DNA of 64,000 nucleotides, from contig JANEZZ010002702.1 of the NCBI GenBank assembly GCA_026122225.1, forward strand, positions 186,001 to 250,000, written 5' to 3'. Below the pieces are notes generated by a model. The model was not told where the DNA came from, searched no databases, and saw only the letters and a list, made by a program, of their open reading frames with translations. This document shows, piece after piece, positions 1 through 10,790 of this stretch. The number at the start of each line of letters is the position of its first letter. Position 1 is the first letter of the stretch. Made by a program: the position numbers and the translations under genes. This DNA is from Heloderma charlesbogerti. Its lineage: Eukaryota > Chordata > Lepidosauria > Squamata > Helodermatidae.

Positions 1-1471
1 GGTTTTCTTGTACTTATTGTTACCGTTTTCCTTAGATCGTTGGAGTGGAGGTGCGCCAGTGTGGGTGCTCATATGTGGGCACAGCATGGTGTTTTGGACC
101 GCCTGGAGGGCTTCCGCATCAAGCTGCGGATCACAGCTCGGATTGTCCATGCGTGTCAATGTGCAATGGCTTGGCAGATGTAGGGATGGCAGAGAATTCC
201 ACCACGGATCTCGGTGAGGCCAAATGCCAGTGCATTCGGCCCCCCGAACTCCGTGGCGGAATGGCCTGCCACCCCCCCACGGATCCCCCCTGGGACGAGA
301 CTCACCTGGGGTGGATCTTCCGGGCGGTGGCGGCTCCGGCGGTGGAGGCTCCGGCAGCGGCTGCGGTGGCGGCTGCGGCGGCTGGTCTTCCGACTGGCTG
401 CTGCCGCCGCCATTTCCACTCTTGTAAAAAAAAAAAGAAAGAAAGAAAAAGAAAGACGTGATAGGCTACGTAAAAATTTACGTAGCCTATCATGACTAGG
501 TTAAAAAAAAAAAACACGATGTGATAGGCTACGTAAATCTTTACGTAGCCTATCATGGCTGGGTGGGTTAAAAAAAAAAAAGCGTACGCAAATGGCGGCG
601 TAAATATTGACGTAGGCTAAAACAGCGAATCAAAAAGGGACACAAATAGCGCCCGCTTCGCTATTTGCGTTCCCCTTTATTTTCGCCGTCATAGTCTACG
701 TAAATATTTACGTAGATTAAGAGGGCAAAAATAAGGAACGCAAATGGCAGCGGCCGCAGCTGCCATTTGCGTACGCGGTTTTTTGTTGTTGTTTTTACCC
801 AGAGCCCTCCGTGGCTGGAAATCCGGCTGCGGACGGCTCTGGCCTAGCTGGGCCTGGCCGGCTGCTCCGCAGAGCTGCCATGGAGCACAGCCGGCCGCGG
901 AGGATTCCGGGGGGGAGGAACGGAGCGCCTCCCCCCCCGACGAGAATTCCGGGGGGAGGGACGGAACGCCTCCCCCCCCCCACCATCAACATAATCCGTG
1001 AACAGGTAAGTGACTTTCGTACATCCCTAGAGATGTGGCATGCAGTGGGAGCATCTCCTGCCCACTCTATTCCATCAAGGTTGGGTTGAGCTTCCCCCGC
1101 AGGTCTTGGTGCTGCATTTGGGGGGGGGGGATGATTTGGGATGTGTTAAAGGCAAGGACCTGATTGTGAAGGCCTTGGTCGATTTCCAAGAGATACGCCT
1201 AAGATGGCCCAGGGTAATCATTCTATGGTCTTGTTTGCTTCCAAGAATTACGTGGAAGGCGTTCAATATGGGTGCCATCGAGAAGGCTCGGCGGAAGGTC
1301 AACAGAGAGGTTGCGATGGGGTTACACAAACATGGTGATGGAGTCATCACTCATCAGGAAATTCAGTGGACTCAGTGGGAGCTCTACAGACAGGATGGGG
1401 TGCATCTGTCTGACGCAGGAAATGACATCTTTCTAGAGATGTACGAATTGTGTACCTTCCATGCCACTTGA
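1..1471 (+). pseudogene. SGNH-hydrolase-like gene (DIRS/Ngaro-type), split by a hAT insertion
   Basis: Two coding pieces in the same frame, 1-180 and 1036-1471, flank the element at 181-1029. The left piece holds block I of SGNH hydrolases as GHSMVFW (Ser codon 83-85, GHS in place of GDS). The right piece has VLVLHLGGGDDLG (block III, with Asp where Asn is usual) and DGVHLSDAGNDIF (block V, the D-x-x-H pair). Removing the 849-bp element plus the 6-nt remnant of the second TSD joins codons TGT GGC ATG without a frame change, so the gene was readable here when the element arrived. This hydrolase type is known as an accessory domain in vertebrate DIRS/Ngaro tyrosine-recombinase retrotransposons. 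No recombinase or RT of that type is visible in this window and the 5' end lies outside it. Host or element origin is therefore inferred. The frame ends at TGA 1469-1471. Confidence 0.6.
181..1029 (+). mobile_element. Palindrome-array hAT-type element, copy A
   Basis: Begins TAGGGATG (181-188) and ends CATCCCTA (1022-1029). The TSD is GGCAGATG on the left and a 2-bp-deleted GAGATG on the right. The flanking hydrolase reading frame supports this boundary. The left end is the 'AGAGAATTC' type with a short inverted pair around GAATGC/GCATTC. It is followed by a GGC-rich block, A-tracts, two A/T-core palindromes (about 458-493 and 520-556) and CpG-rich palindromes with CAAATGGCAGC/GCTGCCATTTG (about 740-770). 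The right end carries AGGTAAGT at 1004-1011. No transposase is encoded; the open frames inside are low-complexity by-products of the GC-rich inverted repeats. Confidence 0.8.
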
Positions 1472-2335
1472 CTTCCGCAGTTTGCGGCCAGTGCTCCGTA
1501 CCGTCGTTTGCAAACCCCCGGAATTCTCCGCTTTTTTTTCCGCTCCAAGAATTACGATGATAAATCCGTACCGACAGCCATAATTCCGGTGCCCAGCCAT
1601 CTCCATGAGTCTGCATAACTTCTGTAAGAAAGGCTATTTTTCGTAGATATTTACGTATTTTTTCCCCTGCCCTGACTTGCAGTAATTACTTTTAGCCAAA
1701 ACAGTTCCTCCTCCTAGGGGCTTCCCAAAACAAGGCTGCCCTAGGTGTGCCTGAGCGATGCACTCTTTGTTTAAAGCAATGCTGTTTGAAAGAAAGAAAA
1801 AACCTTTTAAAATGACCATGCCAGTCTGGAGCCCTGCACGAGGTATTGTTCCCCCTGCTAGGCTTTCTATTTCCACATCCAGCGTTGTTGTTGACCTTGT
1901 GGGGCTAAAAATGGAGAGGAGAAGCAACTCTGTGCATGTCTACTCAGAAGTAAGTCTTATTAAGTTCAATGCAACTTACTCCTACACATGTCAGCACCCC
2001 ACTTGCCCCCAGCTCAGCTCTGTATTTCCACATCCAGCTCATTATCAAACCTCCTGTTAGTTATCTCAGAAAACCCTTGGGTGAATGGGGGGGGGGTTTC
2101 CAGGGACACGGACACACACACACACATAATGGAAGAATATAGTTCTTCATATTCCCTGGTATGTTTATTCCTCATTTTGTCCATTCCCTGAGCATGTGCA
2201 GAGTGTGCTTTTTATTCAAACAAAGAGAAGGTTGCTGATCTTTCCCTTCATGCTGCATTTGTACAACGGAAGTGTGACTGCTTCAGAATGAACTTTCCAC
2301 TATACTGCCTCTTTTTCTTCATGAGTTTCATAACA
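1472..2335. other. No gene seen; short fragment of repeat R
   Basis: Only a short copy of the interspersed 'CTACTCAGAAGTAA' repeat (about 1938-1985, plus orientation) and a small CA run near 2113 can be named. The phrase TATTTCCACATCCAG occurs at about 1869 and again near 2023, a minor local duplication. Open frames are short and unconvincing. Confidence 0.4.
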
Positions 2336-2560
2336 GAAGTATGATGTAGTGGTTAGAGTCCAGCCCAAAGTCACCCAATGAGATAACAGGTTTGATAATG
2401 AGCTGGACCAAGGGCAAGATGGATGGATGATATTCTGGAGGTGACGGGCTCGACCTTGGGGGAGCTGGGGGTGGTGATGGCCGACAGGAAGCTCTGGCGT
2501 GGGCTGGTCCATGAAGTCATGAAGAGTCGGAAGCGACTGAACGAATAAACAACAAATTCT
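2336..2560 (+). mobile_element. RTE/BovB-type 3' tail, SINE or LINE fragment
   Basis: Ends in GAAGAGTCGGAAGCGACTGA followed by AATAAACAACAA, a close variant of the BovB/RTE 3' end. The upstream part (about 2340-2385, 'GTAGTGGTTAGAG' then 'CCCAAAGTCACCCA') resembles the tRNA-like and core parts of squamate SINEs, so this may be a SINE using a BovB tail or a composite. The remainder from 2395 is typical of RTE 3' regions. Confidence 0.5.
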
Positions 2561-3048
2561 TTGTAATAAAGCGCTTAATATGTTACACAACTACAACTCT
2601 TTTTCCAGGGAGTGCTTGATGTTTTGAGAGTCCAGAACTCAGAAATTTCAATTTCAAGCAATCTGATGTGGCACAATGAGCTGGGCATGAGACCAATTTG
2701 TTACAGGGGAGCGTGTCAGACATGCTGGCTCTCTGACATGTGTATTGCATGCTATGGATTTAAGTGGCATTACCCTGGCACTTTGGCTCAAGGATCCATT
2801 TTGTTTTGGAAGGCACGGCATGAAGAGCTGCCAGAAATGCTGCTATGGCTTGACAGCCATTGCAGAGGCATAGGAGCTTTAGAATATACTTGATTCCTCC
2901 TTGAGTAGCTTAAAGAAGGTTGTTTCCTGCAGCCTCAGTAAACATGCAAATGCCTGGCTGAATGCCATGCCACCACCCAGGCAACTAAGCCATGAGGTTC
3001 ATGGCGATCACTTGTGACCGATTAAGATTGTCTTCCAGGGGTGGAGTC

Positions 3049-3860
3049 TTAGCAATGGGTCTGCAGGTGGCTGTGAAGGCCAATTCTGGATCCACACAGC
3101 CTCCCACAGCGAGGACATCGGTTTCCAGGGGGAAGGCGGTCACGGCGAGGGTTTGCTTGACGTGCCTTCCGCTGAGCTCGTTTCTCCCTTTCGCCCTGTA
3201 CTTGTGCTTCTTCAAAGTCCATAGCGCCTTTAATATCGGCTGACCTCCAGTTGGAACGCGCATGGGTTAGAGCTTCCCAGTTCTCAGTGCTTATGTTACA
3301 TTTGTTTAGATTAGCTTTGAGAACATCTTTAAATCTCTTTTGCTGTCCACCAATATTCCGTTTTCCATTCATAAGTTGGGAATAGAGTAGCTGCTTTGGA
3401 AGACGATAATCAGGCATTTGAACAACATGGCCAATCCAGCGAAATTGATGTTGGAGAATCATTGTTTCAACGCTGGTAGTCTTTGCTTCTTCCAGTACGC
3501 TGACATTAGTCTGTCTGTCTTCCCAAGTAATTTGCAGAATTTTTCGGAGGCAGCGTTGATGAAATCTTTCGAGAAGTTGGGAGTGGCGTTCATAGATGGT
3601 CCATGTTTCACAGGCGTACAGTAAGGTCGGTAATACAATGGCTTTGTAAACAAGCATTTTGGTCTCCCTGCGAATGTCCTGATACTCGAGCACTCTACGC
3701 TTCATTCAGAAGAATGCTACACTCTCAGAGCTCAGACAATACTGAATTTCAGCATCAATGTTGGCTTTTGTGGAGAGATGGCTGCAAAGATAGGAAAAGG
3801 ATACCTTTGAATTGGCAGCCTGAAGCTGGGCTGGGGAAAGTGACCCAATCTACCTCCCAG
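3049..3860 (-). pseudogene. LINE reverse transcriptase C-terminal region with terminal zinc finger
   Basis: The minus-strand frame 3705-3049 (218 aa) reads as the RT thumb and C-terminal region of a LINE: LLYACETW, then LLERFHQRCLRKIL, then RWIGHVVQMPDYRLPKQLLY. It ends in a C2H2 finger, CPRCG with H-x3-H, about 20 residues before the stop. Upstream on the same strand (about 3860-3706) recognisable residues continue (KANIDAEIQYCLSSESVAFF) in the same reading direction, so the fragment extends past the first ATG. The YGCESW-like motif is shared with RTE-group elements, but I cannot assign the clade from sequence alone. It is 5'-truncated and has no RT active site here. Confidence 0.6.
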
Positions 3861-4559
3861 ACAGGTCAAATACTACCTGAGTATCCTTGATGATGCCGCC
3901 TGTTCTGAACGCCAGAGCCCCATTCTTGGCTCATTTGTCCCAGATAGATTCATTTGCCTAGAATACCCAGACAGTAAGCCTTCTCCCCTGGTGAACTTCC
4001 CCAGTGAGTCCAGAGCTCAATTCCATATGTAACTGAGCTACCAATTCCACACAACCATTTTGGTGCCTCATAGGGGACTGAGAACAAGGTGTGTTGGTTT
4101 TGAGTGCAGAGATGGAACTGGTCCCTGAAGCTGTGCACTGGGGAGCAAAATGTCTCAGGCTGAACAGACAATTTATTGGAAACTAAGAAGAAGCCCCATT
4201 GGCAAGGTTAAAATCTGTTTTTAACCAAAATTGCAGTTCTGCTTTTATAGACCTGCAAATGTAATTAACATTCCAGTCTCCCAAAAAATCATCCAGAGGC
4301 AAATGACAAATTGCTTTCTTATTCACAACACTCTGTAGAGGTGGCATTCTTTTTCTAAGTCTCACACATGCTGGACATCTCTGTGTCAGTGGGAGGCACT
4401 GCTGTTGTTTACCAGGGAGTAAATGCAGAGGTAGTAGAAGCCTGAGCAGCATGTTGCATCTCAGCATAGGTTTCCTCTCACTGTACCGAATGTCAAAGCC
4501 ATGTTTTCCTCATCTGGAAAAAAACCCCTAGAGATTAGGCATACAATCTCTTATATGTT
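3861..4559. other. No gene or named repeat recognised
   Basis: Unique-looking sequence of ordinary composition with only short, unconvincing open frames on both strands. Confidence 0.3.
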
Positions 4560-4632
4560 GAGGGCCTGGCGTGCTATGGTCCATGGGGTCATGAAGAGTC
4601 GGACACGACTTAACAACTGAACAACAACAAAT
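4560..4632 (+). mobile_element. BovB LINE 3' tail fragment
   Basis: Contains GTCCATGGGGTCATGAAGAG and GGACACGACT followed by an ACAACAACAA tail. This is the same end as the BovB copy at 48418-49471. It runs into a short GTAT repeat at about 4630. Confidence 0.75.
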
Positions 4633-4639
4633 GTATGTA

Positions 4640-5175
4640 TGTATTCTATATCAGAAGAACTTAATTCAGCAGCATGGTATACTTTTATGCTCGAACTGTG
4701 AAAGACAAAAAAAAACCCTGTTGCAAAATATCACACTTCTTTATACAAGGTCCTCTTTTCACATTTCATCACCTAAAACGAGTATCAAATTCAACTTTAA
4801 CATTTGTAGTTGAACCAGAAAGTAAGTATTTCTTGCTGCTATTGCCTGTGTAATTGTTCCCCCAGGTTGTCACCCATATTATTGGTCTGCCTAGGGTATA
4901 TAAGACAGGAAGAGGAAAGAAATTAATGGGCTCTATGTTCATTATATTTGTAGGTTTATAAGAGCAGATCCGTCCACTGAACTCAGTGGCTCAGTAAAAA
5001 GGGTGCAGGGCAAATGCAAACTACTGATTCTCCACCCCTACCCCTTGTTCTAGTTCTGGAGTTACATTTTCACTGACCAGTGTTACAGCCTTAGAAAGAA
5101 AGGGATTTGGTAAATTAAAGTTTGAAACATCTTATCTTATCAAAACAGTTTATAAATCTTTGATTGAATCTGTGT
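4640..5175. other. No gene or named repeat recognised
   Basis: AT-rich sequence with no supported coding region, ending at the 5' edge of the L2 fragment. Confidence 0.3.
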
Positions 5176-5177
5176 TG

Positions 5178-6390
5178 CCTTGGATCCCATAATTGACATA
5201 GGTCTACTGGATGTAACTTTGGCTACTGCTTGTCCAGTTGTAATGGATAGTTTTCCATTTGTTCAGCCCAAGGATGTGGACAGGATCCTTAGAGAGGTGA
5301 AGCCTACCACTTGTGTGCTAAACACCTGCCCTTCCTGGCTTATAGAATTGGGTGGGAGGGCAGGGAGGGGGACTGGCTGAGTAGGTAAGAGTAGTGTTGA
5401 ACACCTCTTTATGGCAAAGGGTGACTCCATCTTGCCTATAAGAGGCGGTGGTAAGGTCTTTGTTATAAAAAACAAACACTTCCCTGAACCCCACTGTATT
5501 GAATAATTTCCAGCTAGTCTCCAATATTCCATTCTTGCAAGATGCTGGAGCGTGTGGTGGCTTCTCACCTCCAGGGGTTTCTGGATGAGGCAGATTATCT
5601 AAATCCATTTCAGTCTGGCTTCAGACCTGGTTATGGGAAAGAGACTGCTTTGGTTGCCTTAGTGCATATTCTATGTTAGGAACTGGACATGGGGAGTGTG
5701 TCCCTGTTGGTTCTGCTAGACCTCTCAGTGGCTTTTGATACCATCAGCCATGGTATCCTTCTGAGGCATCTATCTGAGATGCAGCTGGAAGATTTTATTC
5801 TATGCTAGCTCTGGTCCTTCTTGCAAGGGTGATCTCATAAGATGGTGCTGGGGGATTCCTGTTTGACACTGTGGCCATTGGCCTGTGGTGTCCCTCAGGG
5901 TTCCATCTTATCCCCCATGCTATTTAACATATACATGAAACCACTGGGAGAGGTTTCCAGAGTTTTAGGGCTTGGTGCCACCAGTATGCTGATGACACCA
6001 AATGCTATCTCTCCTTTCCCTTGAGATCCAAGGAAGCTGTTCTTGTTCTGTATCAGTGTCTGATGTCCATAATGGACTGGATGAGGGTGAACAAATTGAA
6101 GTTTAATCTAAACAAGACAGAGGAGTTACTGGTTTGTTGAAAGGATGATCAGGGAATAGGGACTCAACCTGTGCTGAAAGAGGTTGCACTCATCCTGAAG
6201 ACTCAGGCTCACAGTTTGGGTGTACTTCTGGACTCGGCCCTGAACCTGGATGTCCAGGTTTCAGTTTTGTCCAGGAGTGTGTTTGCGTAGCTGAAGCTAC
6301 TGCACCAACTGCACCTGTTCCTGGGGCATGTCTCCATGACCACAGAAGGAGAAGGGAATGGTGGCTTACCTGGATTTTCCTAGGAATCAC
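5178..6390 (+). mobile_element. L2-clade LINE fragment, RT region, decayed
   Basis: Reads in broken frames as an L2-type reverse transcriptase. It covers the FQSGFRPGYGKETALVAL region, a motif A relative (LLDLSVAFDTISHGIL), VPQGSILSPMLFNIYMKPLG (motif B) and the damaged motif C stretch near 5980 where the YADD box is lost. Later residues (KTQAHSLGVLLDSALNLDVQ) belong to the post-RT region. Multiple stops and frameshifts make it inactive. The 3' continuation is found at 7470-7985 after an intervening repeat. Confidence 0.75.
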
Positions 6391-6429
6391 CTTTGGTTCT
6401 GCAGGGCTCTGCAGATGAGTGCACCATAC

Positions 6430-7430
6430 CAGTATAAGTCATTTCACAGAACACACTTCTGGGGGGGGGGGTTGGAATGAACATCATCTGACTGGCAGGG
6501 GTTGCTCAACCAATAAGAGAGGCTCCCCCTCCCCATCCAGGCTCTCCTCCCCCCGCTTTCTCCGATAATAAAATCCTGGGAGGTTTCCTCCTATGTCTCG
6601 ACAAAAATCACTCTCCTTCTCTCTCTCTCTCTCTCTCCCCGCCCCATATTAATTACTTCCTTAGAGCAACCATCATTAAAGAAACATATTGTTCTCCCTC
6701 CCCTTAAGCTGCTGATGCTGCATACAATCTCCTTCTCTCTCCCCCCGCATTAATTAATTCCTTAAAGCAACAACCATTAAAGGAACACTATGTTCTCCCT
6801 CCACTGAAGCTGCCAATCCTGTGAACAATTGAAGCTTCAAAGCTTCGCAGTAATTAAATGCGTTATTTCAATGCATGAGAATCGCAGTAACTTCAGGAGT
6901 GCACCTTTTGGGAAAAAGCCTCATTGACCTCAATGGGAGTTACTTCTGAGTAGACACACATATGTCTGTGCCGGGAAAGACAGGGATGGGAAACACAGGG
7001 ACGGAAAACCAGTTCTCTTTCTAACCCAATGCTGTACAGGTGTGAATTAGTTATTTCCAAATGGCAATAAACCAAACAGTGGAGAATCGCAGCTTTGAGA
7101 TAGCACTGTACAGCCTTTAGGGAATTAGTGTTTTAAAATGTGCTATTTTGATTGTGAGGGATCTCTGTAAATTCTGAAGTGCACATTCAGGGGACAAGCC
7201 TCACTTACCACAATGGTAGTTACTTCTGAGTAATTGGTTTGTGCTGGGAAACACAGGGACTGGAAATACAGGGACAGGAAACACCCCTTGACCAGGGTCA
7301 CAGTGAAAGGCACACCCCGGGCAGGGCTAGCATACCCGAGCTAAATGCGGGGGTTGGGGCACAAAACAACTATACTGTGGAGAACTCAACTTAAGGAAAA
7401 GAATCGGATGTCATGTGCCCCAAAGAACCT
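6430..7430 (-). repeat. Interspersed repeat R, long copy, minus orientation
   Basis: Matches the plus-strand copy at 26918-27480 in reverse complement at both ends: 7395-7425 pairs with 26918-26945, and 6440-6550 pairs with 27385-27475. It contains a (CT)n run near 6606-6637 and two blocks bearing GTTACTTCTGAGTA (about 6940 and 7218). It is unclassified. No coding capacity is seen, so it is probably a non-autonomous element. It separates the two L2 pieces and so is younger than that L2. Confidence 0.6.
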
Positions 7431-7469
7431 CCAAACAGATCCAGCTTACAGCAAATCAACTGTAGAGAC

Positions 7470-7985
7470 ACCCTCCTAGAGACACCTAATCTGGCCACAG
7501 TCACACATGCCTTAGTTACATCCCATTTGAACTACTGTAACATGCTTTAAATGGGGCTGACTTTGAAAACTGTTCAGAAATTTCAGCTGGTCCAGAATGC
7601 TTGTGGCCAGACTCTTGACCAGAGCTGGTTACAAGGAGCACGTGACTCCATTGTTACAACAGCTTCACTGGCTACTGGTCTATTTCCCAGCACAATTAAA
7701 AATTCTGGTTATGACCTATAAAGCCCTACATGGCTAGGGACCAGGCTACCTTAAGGATCACCTTCTCCCATATGAATCTGCCTGGGTTTTAAGATCTTCA
7801 GAGGAGGCCCTTCTCTCAGTACCACTACCTTCAGAGGCAATGCAAGAGAGGGTCTTCTCAGTGGCTGCTCCCAGACTTTGGAACTTCCTGCTGAGGGAGG
7901 CTGGGCTGGCTCCCTCTCCGCTGTCCTTCCGCCAGCAAACAAAGACCTTTTTATTCAGGCAGGCCTTTGGCATGTAAGCATGTGT
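7470..7985 (+). mobile_element. L2-clade LINE 3' part, continuation of 5178-6390
   Basis: Broken frames read as the end of an L2 ORF: HALVTSHLNYCNML, then LKTVQKFQLVQNA, LLQQLHWLLVYFPAQLKILV, MTYKALHG, and VFSVAAPRLWNFLLREAGLA with FRQQTKTFLF. It follows directly in order from the RT piece upstream, so the two are one insertion interrupted at about 6390/7470. Confidence 0.75.
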
Positions 7986-7989
7986 GGGG

Positions 7990-8728
7990 GAGGTGAAGCA
8001 GAACAGCACAGGGGTGGGGGGTGCAGACTGGAAAGTGCAACTGAAGCACAGTGAACCTCATACATGCGATTCCTCTTCTCCTATTTCCTCCCATGCTGGA
8101 ATCGTAACGTCGCCAGCTTTCCACCTCTTCTCAAAGAGGCTGCTAAAAAATCCAAAGGGATGCCAGCTTACCTGCCACTGTGCTACCTCTATAATTGCTG
8201 GCACAGCACAGGGACTGGGAGAAAACTGCTGTAAATTAATTAACACCAGACCTCTTGTAGCTGTTCATTTCTGTAAACAAACATTTTAATATACAGCAAT
8301 TAATTAAATCTGCCACACTGTCCCCTTCTTCCCATTGATCTTTCTCCTGCTCTGTCTCATCCTTTTTTGCTTAGTGAAACATATAGGGGAAATAGACTTG
8401 TCCTCTGGCTCTGAAGAAAATGCAGTTGACGGGGGACAGCTCACTTGTCTTAATCTGCCAGTGTCCTCCTAAGTCCTGCTCCCTCCCCCACTATCTCTTT
8501 CCCCATTTTTTTTCTACTGCCCTCCTGGCTAATTCTCCTAATTCCTATGAAAACATTACAGAATTTGAAACAATTGATCAGAACAGGCTGAATTCCTGCA
8601 TGGTTATTTATTATAGCCTCAAGCAATTCTGTGCCTCTGGAAATCCCAGTTTCCTTGCTCAGTTTCATGTTCACACAACACGACCCTTGTTTGTTTCAGG
8701 GTGGCTTGCCCAAACTTGGTGCAGTAGT
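7990..8728. other. No gene or named repeat recognised
   Basis: Sequence of ordinary composition. Open frames on both strands are under about 105 codons and show no recognisable domain. Confidence 0.3.
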
Positions 8729-8997
8729 TAGAATCATAGAATAGTAGGGTTGGGAGGGGCCTACAAGGCCATCGAGTCCAACCCCCTGCTCAGTGCAGGA
8801 ATCCAAGTCAGAGCATCCCTGACAGATGGCTGTCCAGCCTCGTCTTGAATGCCTCCAGTGTGAGAGAGCCTACCACCTCCCTAGGGAGTGGGTTCCATTG
8901 TCGTATTGCTCTAAACAGTCAGGAAGTTTTCCTGATGTTCAGCCAGAATCTGGCTTCCTGTCGCTTGAGCCCAGTCTTCCGTGTCCTGCACTCATGT
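8729..8997 (-). mobile_element. CR1 LINE 3'-end fragment
   Basis: Starts with the inverted ATTCTATG-type tail (GAATCATAGAATAG) and reads on the minus strand through the CR1 3' UTR and the last codons of ORF2 (NIRKTS, WNPLP). It is a 5'-truncated copy of the family found full length at 33696-38419. Confidence 0.85.
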
Positions 8998-9535
8998 CCT
9001 GCAACTCTGCACTGCACAGTTTCCTCATTGTGGTTTAGTAACCACACAAAAACCATCCTCAGAACTCATAGCTTGTTGTTCCAGTTCCGGATGGCTATTT
9101 TCAGGGTGGCTTGCTGTGACGTCCCAACCCGGCACAGTGGCTTGTGCATGTTATGTTGGAAGAGACTACAGAGCCGCCTGGCAAGAGCCACGAAAAGCCT
9201 GGCAGCTCCCTGCAGTGCCTTCCGCCCCTCCTCCTCCAGCTCCCTCCTCCTCTAGGTCTGTGCTTCATTTGACAGCAACCAGCCTGACTGCCATCTCAAG
9301 TATATCTCTTAGCATGTTGACTGCAAAAAGCTTAACTTTGTCTGCAAGACTGTGCAAAGCAAAAGCTTATGAAAGCAACACAGAGGAAGTGGGCAGTGGC
9401 TATCCTCTTTGACAGAGTAGTTATCTAAAGAGGTGTGAGAATTCCAAATACATGCAGATACCTTTATTCTACCTAGCTCCTACTGCACACAAGCCATTTT
9501 GAGTGCAGCCTTTCATTTGGCCAATCATTTCATTT
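8998..9535. other. No gene or named repeat recognised
   Basis: No supported coding region or repeat family. A TGACGTCC sequence occurs near 9117. Confidence 0.3.
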
Positions 9536-9539
9536 CTTT

Positions 9540-10066
9540 TTCATTTCATCATTTCTATACTGCTCAGTCCCCAAAACTCTCTGGGCAGTTCACAAAAATG
9601 ACAACCCAAAATACAACATAATAAAACACAATATAAAATATTTAACATACAAAATGTTAAAACAATTTAAAACAGTTAGAAAATAGCAAGAAACCAGGAT
9701 CTGATAAAAACAACTAACATTAAAAGCCATATCATATGCTGTCAAATGCCTTGTAGTAGAGGGAAACCTTAATCCGGTGCCAGAAATATGACAATGTTGG
9801 CACCAGGCAGACCTCAGCGGGGAGAGCATTCCACAAACGGGGGGCTACCACAGAGACGGCCCTCTCCCTTGTTGTCATCCTCTGAACCTGCCTTGGAGGA
9901 GGAACTCGGAGGAGGGCCTCAGATGTTGATTGTAGTGTATGGGTAGGTTAATATTGGGCTCCATCAGGTATTGCAGTCCCAAGCCATATAAGGCTTTATA
10001 GGTTGAAACCAGAACCTTCAATTGGTGGAGGAGGCAATAACTCTGCCCCTGGCCTTTGCCTGAAGC
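9540..10066 (-). mobile_element. Probable L2-like LINE 3' region
   Basis: The stretch from about 9560 (CTGGGCAGTTCACAAAAAT, then an A/T-rich run) followed by 9730-10060 resembles the 3' region of L2-type LINEs common in squamates, on the minus strand. The frame around 10090-9960 reads LLHQLKVLVSTYKALYGLGLQYL, like the L2 C-terminal 'FKVLVMTYKALHGLGPGYL'. It is interrupted on its right side by the hAT element at 10075. Confidence 0.5.
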
Positions 10067-10074
10067 ATCTATGG

Positions 10075-10554
10075 CAGGGGTAGGCAACACGCCGCCTGCA
10101 AATCACATGCAGCCCCCACTGCCCCCATGTAAACAAATACACGCACACACACACGGTGGTCTGTAGTCATTACAGAGTGCCATTCCGCCTCCACCACCTC
10201 CACCAAAACAGTTGCCACCAAATTCAGCAGTGCAGTAGGAGTCACATTTTGTCCACCCCTGCTGCATATGTTTCAGCCAAAGGGCAAGGGTGCAGTTAAC
10301 CCACCCCATGTTTCAAGCCATAAGAAATTATGGCCTGAATTATCAACCTAAATTTGTCCTTTGAAACACTCTGTAGCAGCTACAGAGTGCTAAAAGGGTC
10401 ACATTTGAGTTTTCTGGTGCTTTTTGTTGGTTTGTGTGCAGTATCCCGCAGACTAGGCAGCGCCTTCTGGAGTGTGGCCTGCAGGGTGGTCCGGGGGAGG
10501 GGCAAAAATGGTCCCCTGATACACTCACACCCCACACACAGTTGCCTACCCCTG
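10075..10554. mobile_element. hAT-Charlie-like non-autonomous transposon
   Basis: Inverted ends CAGGGGTAGGCAAC (10075-10088) and GTTGCCTACCCCTG (10541-10554) are perfect over 14 bp and typical of Charlie-type hAT elements. The 8-bp flanks ATCTATGG and ACCTAGAG agree at 5 of 8 positions, as expected for an old TSD. The interior holds a (CA)n run and no transposase. Confidence 0.8.
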
Positions 10555-10586
10555 ACCTAGAGCAAGCCCTACTAAAAGCCTGCACT

Positions 10587-10744
10587 CAATGGAGGCTAGT
10601 GGCTCTGATTTTGGTGGGGCTGTGAATGCATCCCCCAAATAGGTTCAGCACCATGGATAGCTCTCTTGGAGTTCTGGCTGCTTCTGACTGAAACCGAGAA
10701 TGGGTCCACGGCCCCACCAAAATAGGAGCCACTAGCCTCCACTG
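10587..10744. mobile_element. Small foldback element
   Basis: The left arm (10587-10624: GGAGGCTAGTGGCTC, GGTGGGGC) is the near-exact reverse complement of the right arm (10708-10744: GCCCCACC, GAGCCACTAGCCTCC). The arms are about 37 bp around an 80-bp centre. Ends of the form CARTGGAGG suggest a hAT-like MITE, but I could not find a matching TSD. Confidence 0.6.
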
Positions 10745-10790
10745 CATCCTGGATTCCTCAAGGCCAACGATGTCCCAGCTCTGTTGTGCC

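Noticed and set aside
45..461. 138-aa open frame at the window start
   Set aside because: It crosses the hAT insertion boundary at 181, and the Ala-rich second half is translated GGC repeats.
10579..10752. 8-bp TSD for the foldback at 10587-10744
   Set aside because: Flanks CCTGCACT and CATCCTGG do not match, so the element class stays open.
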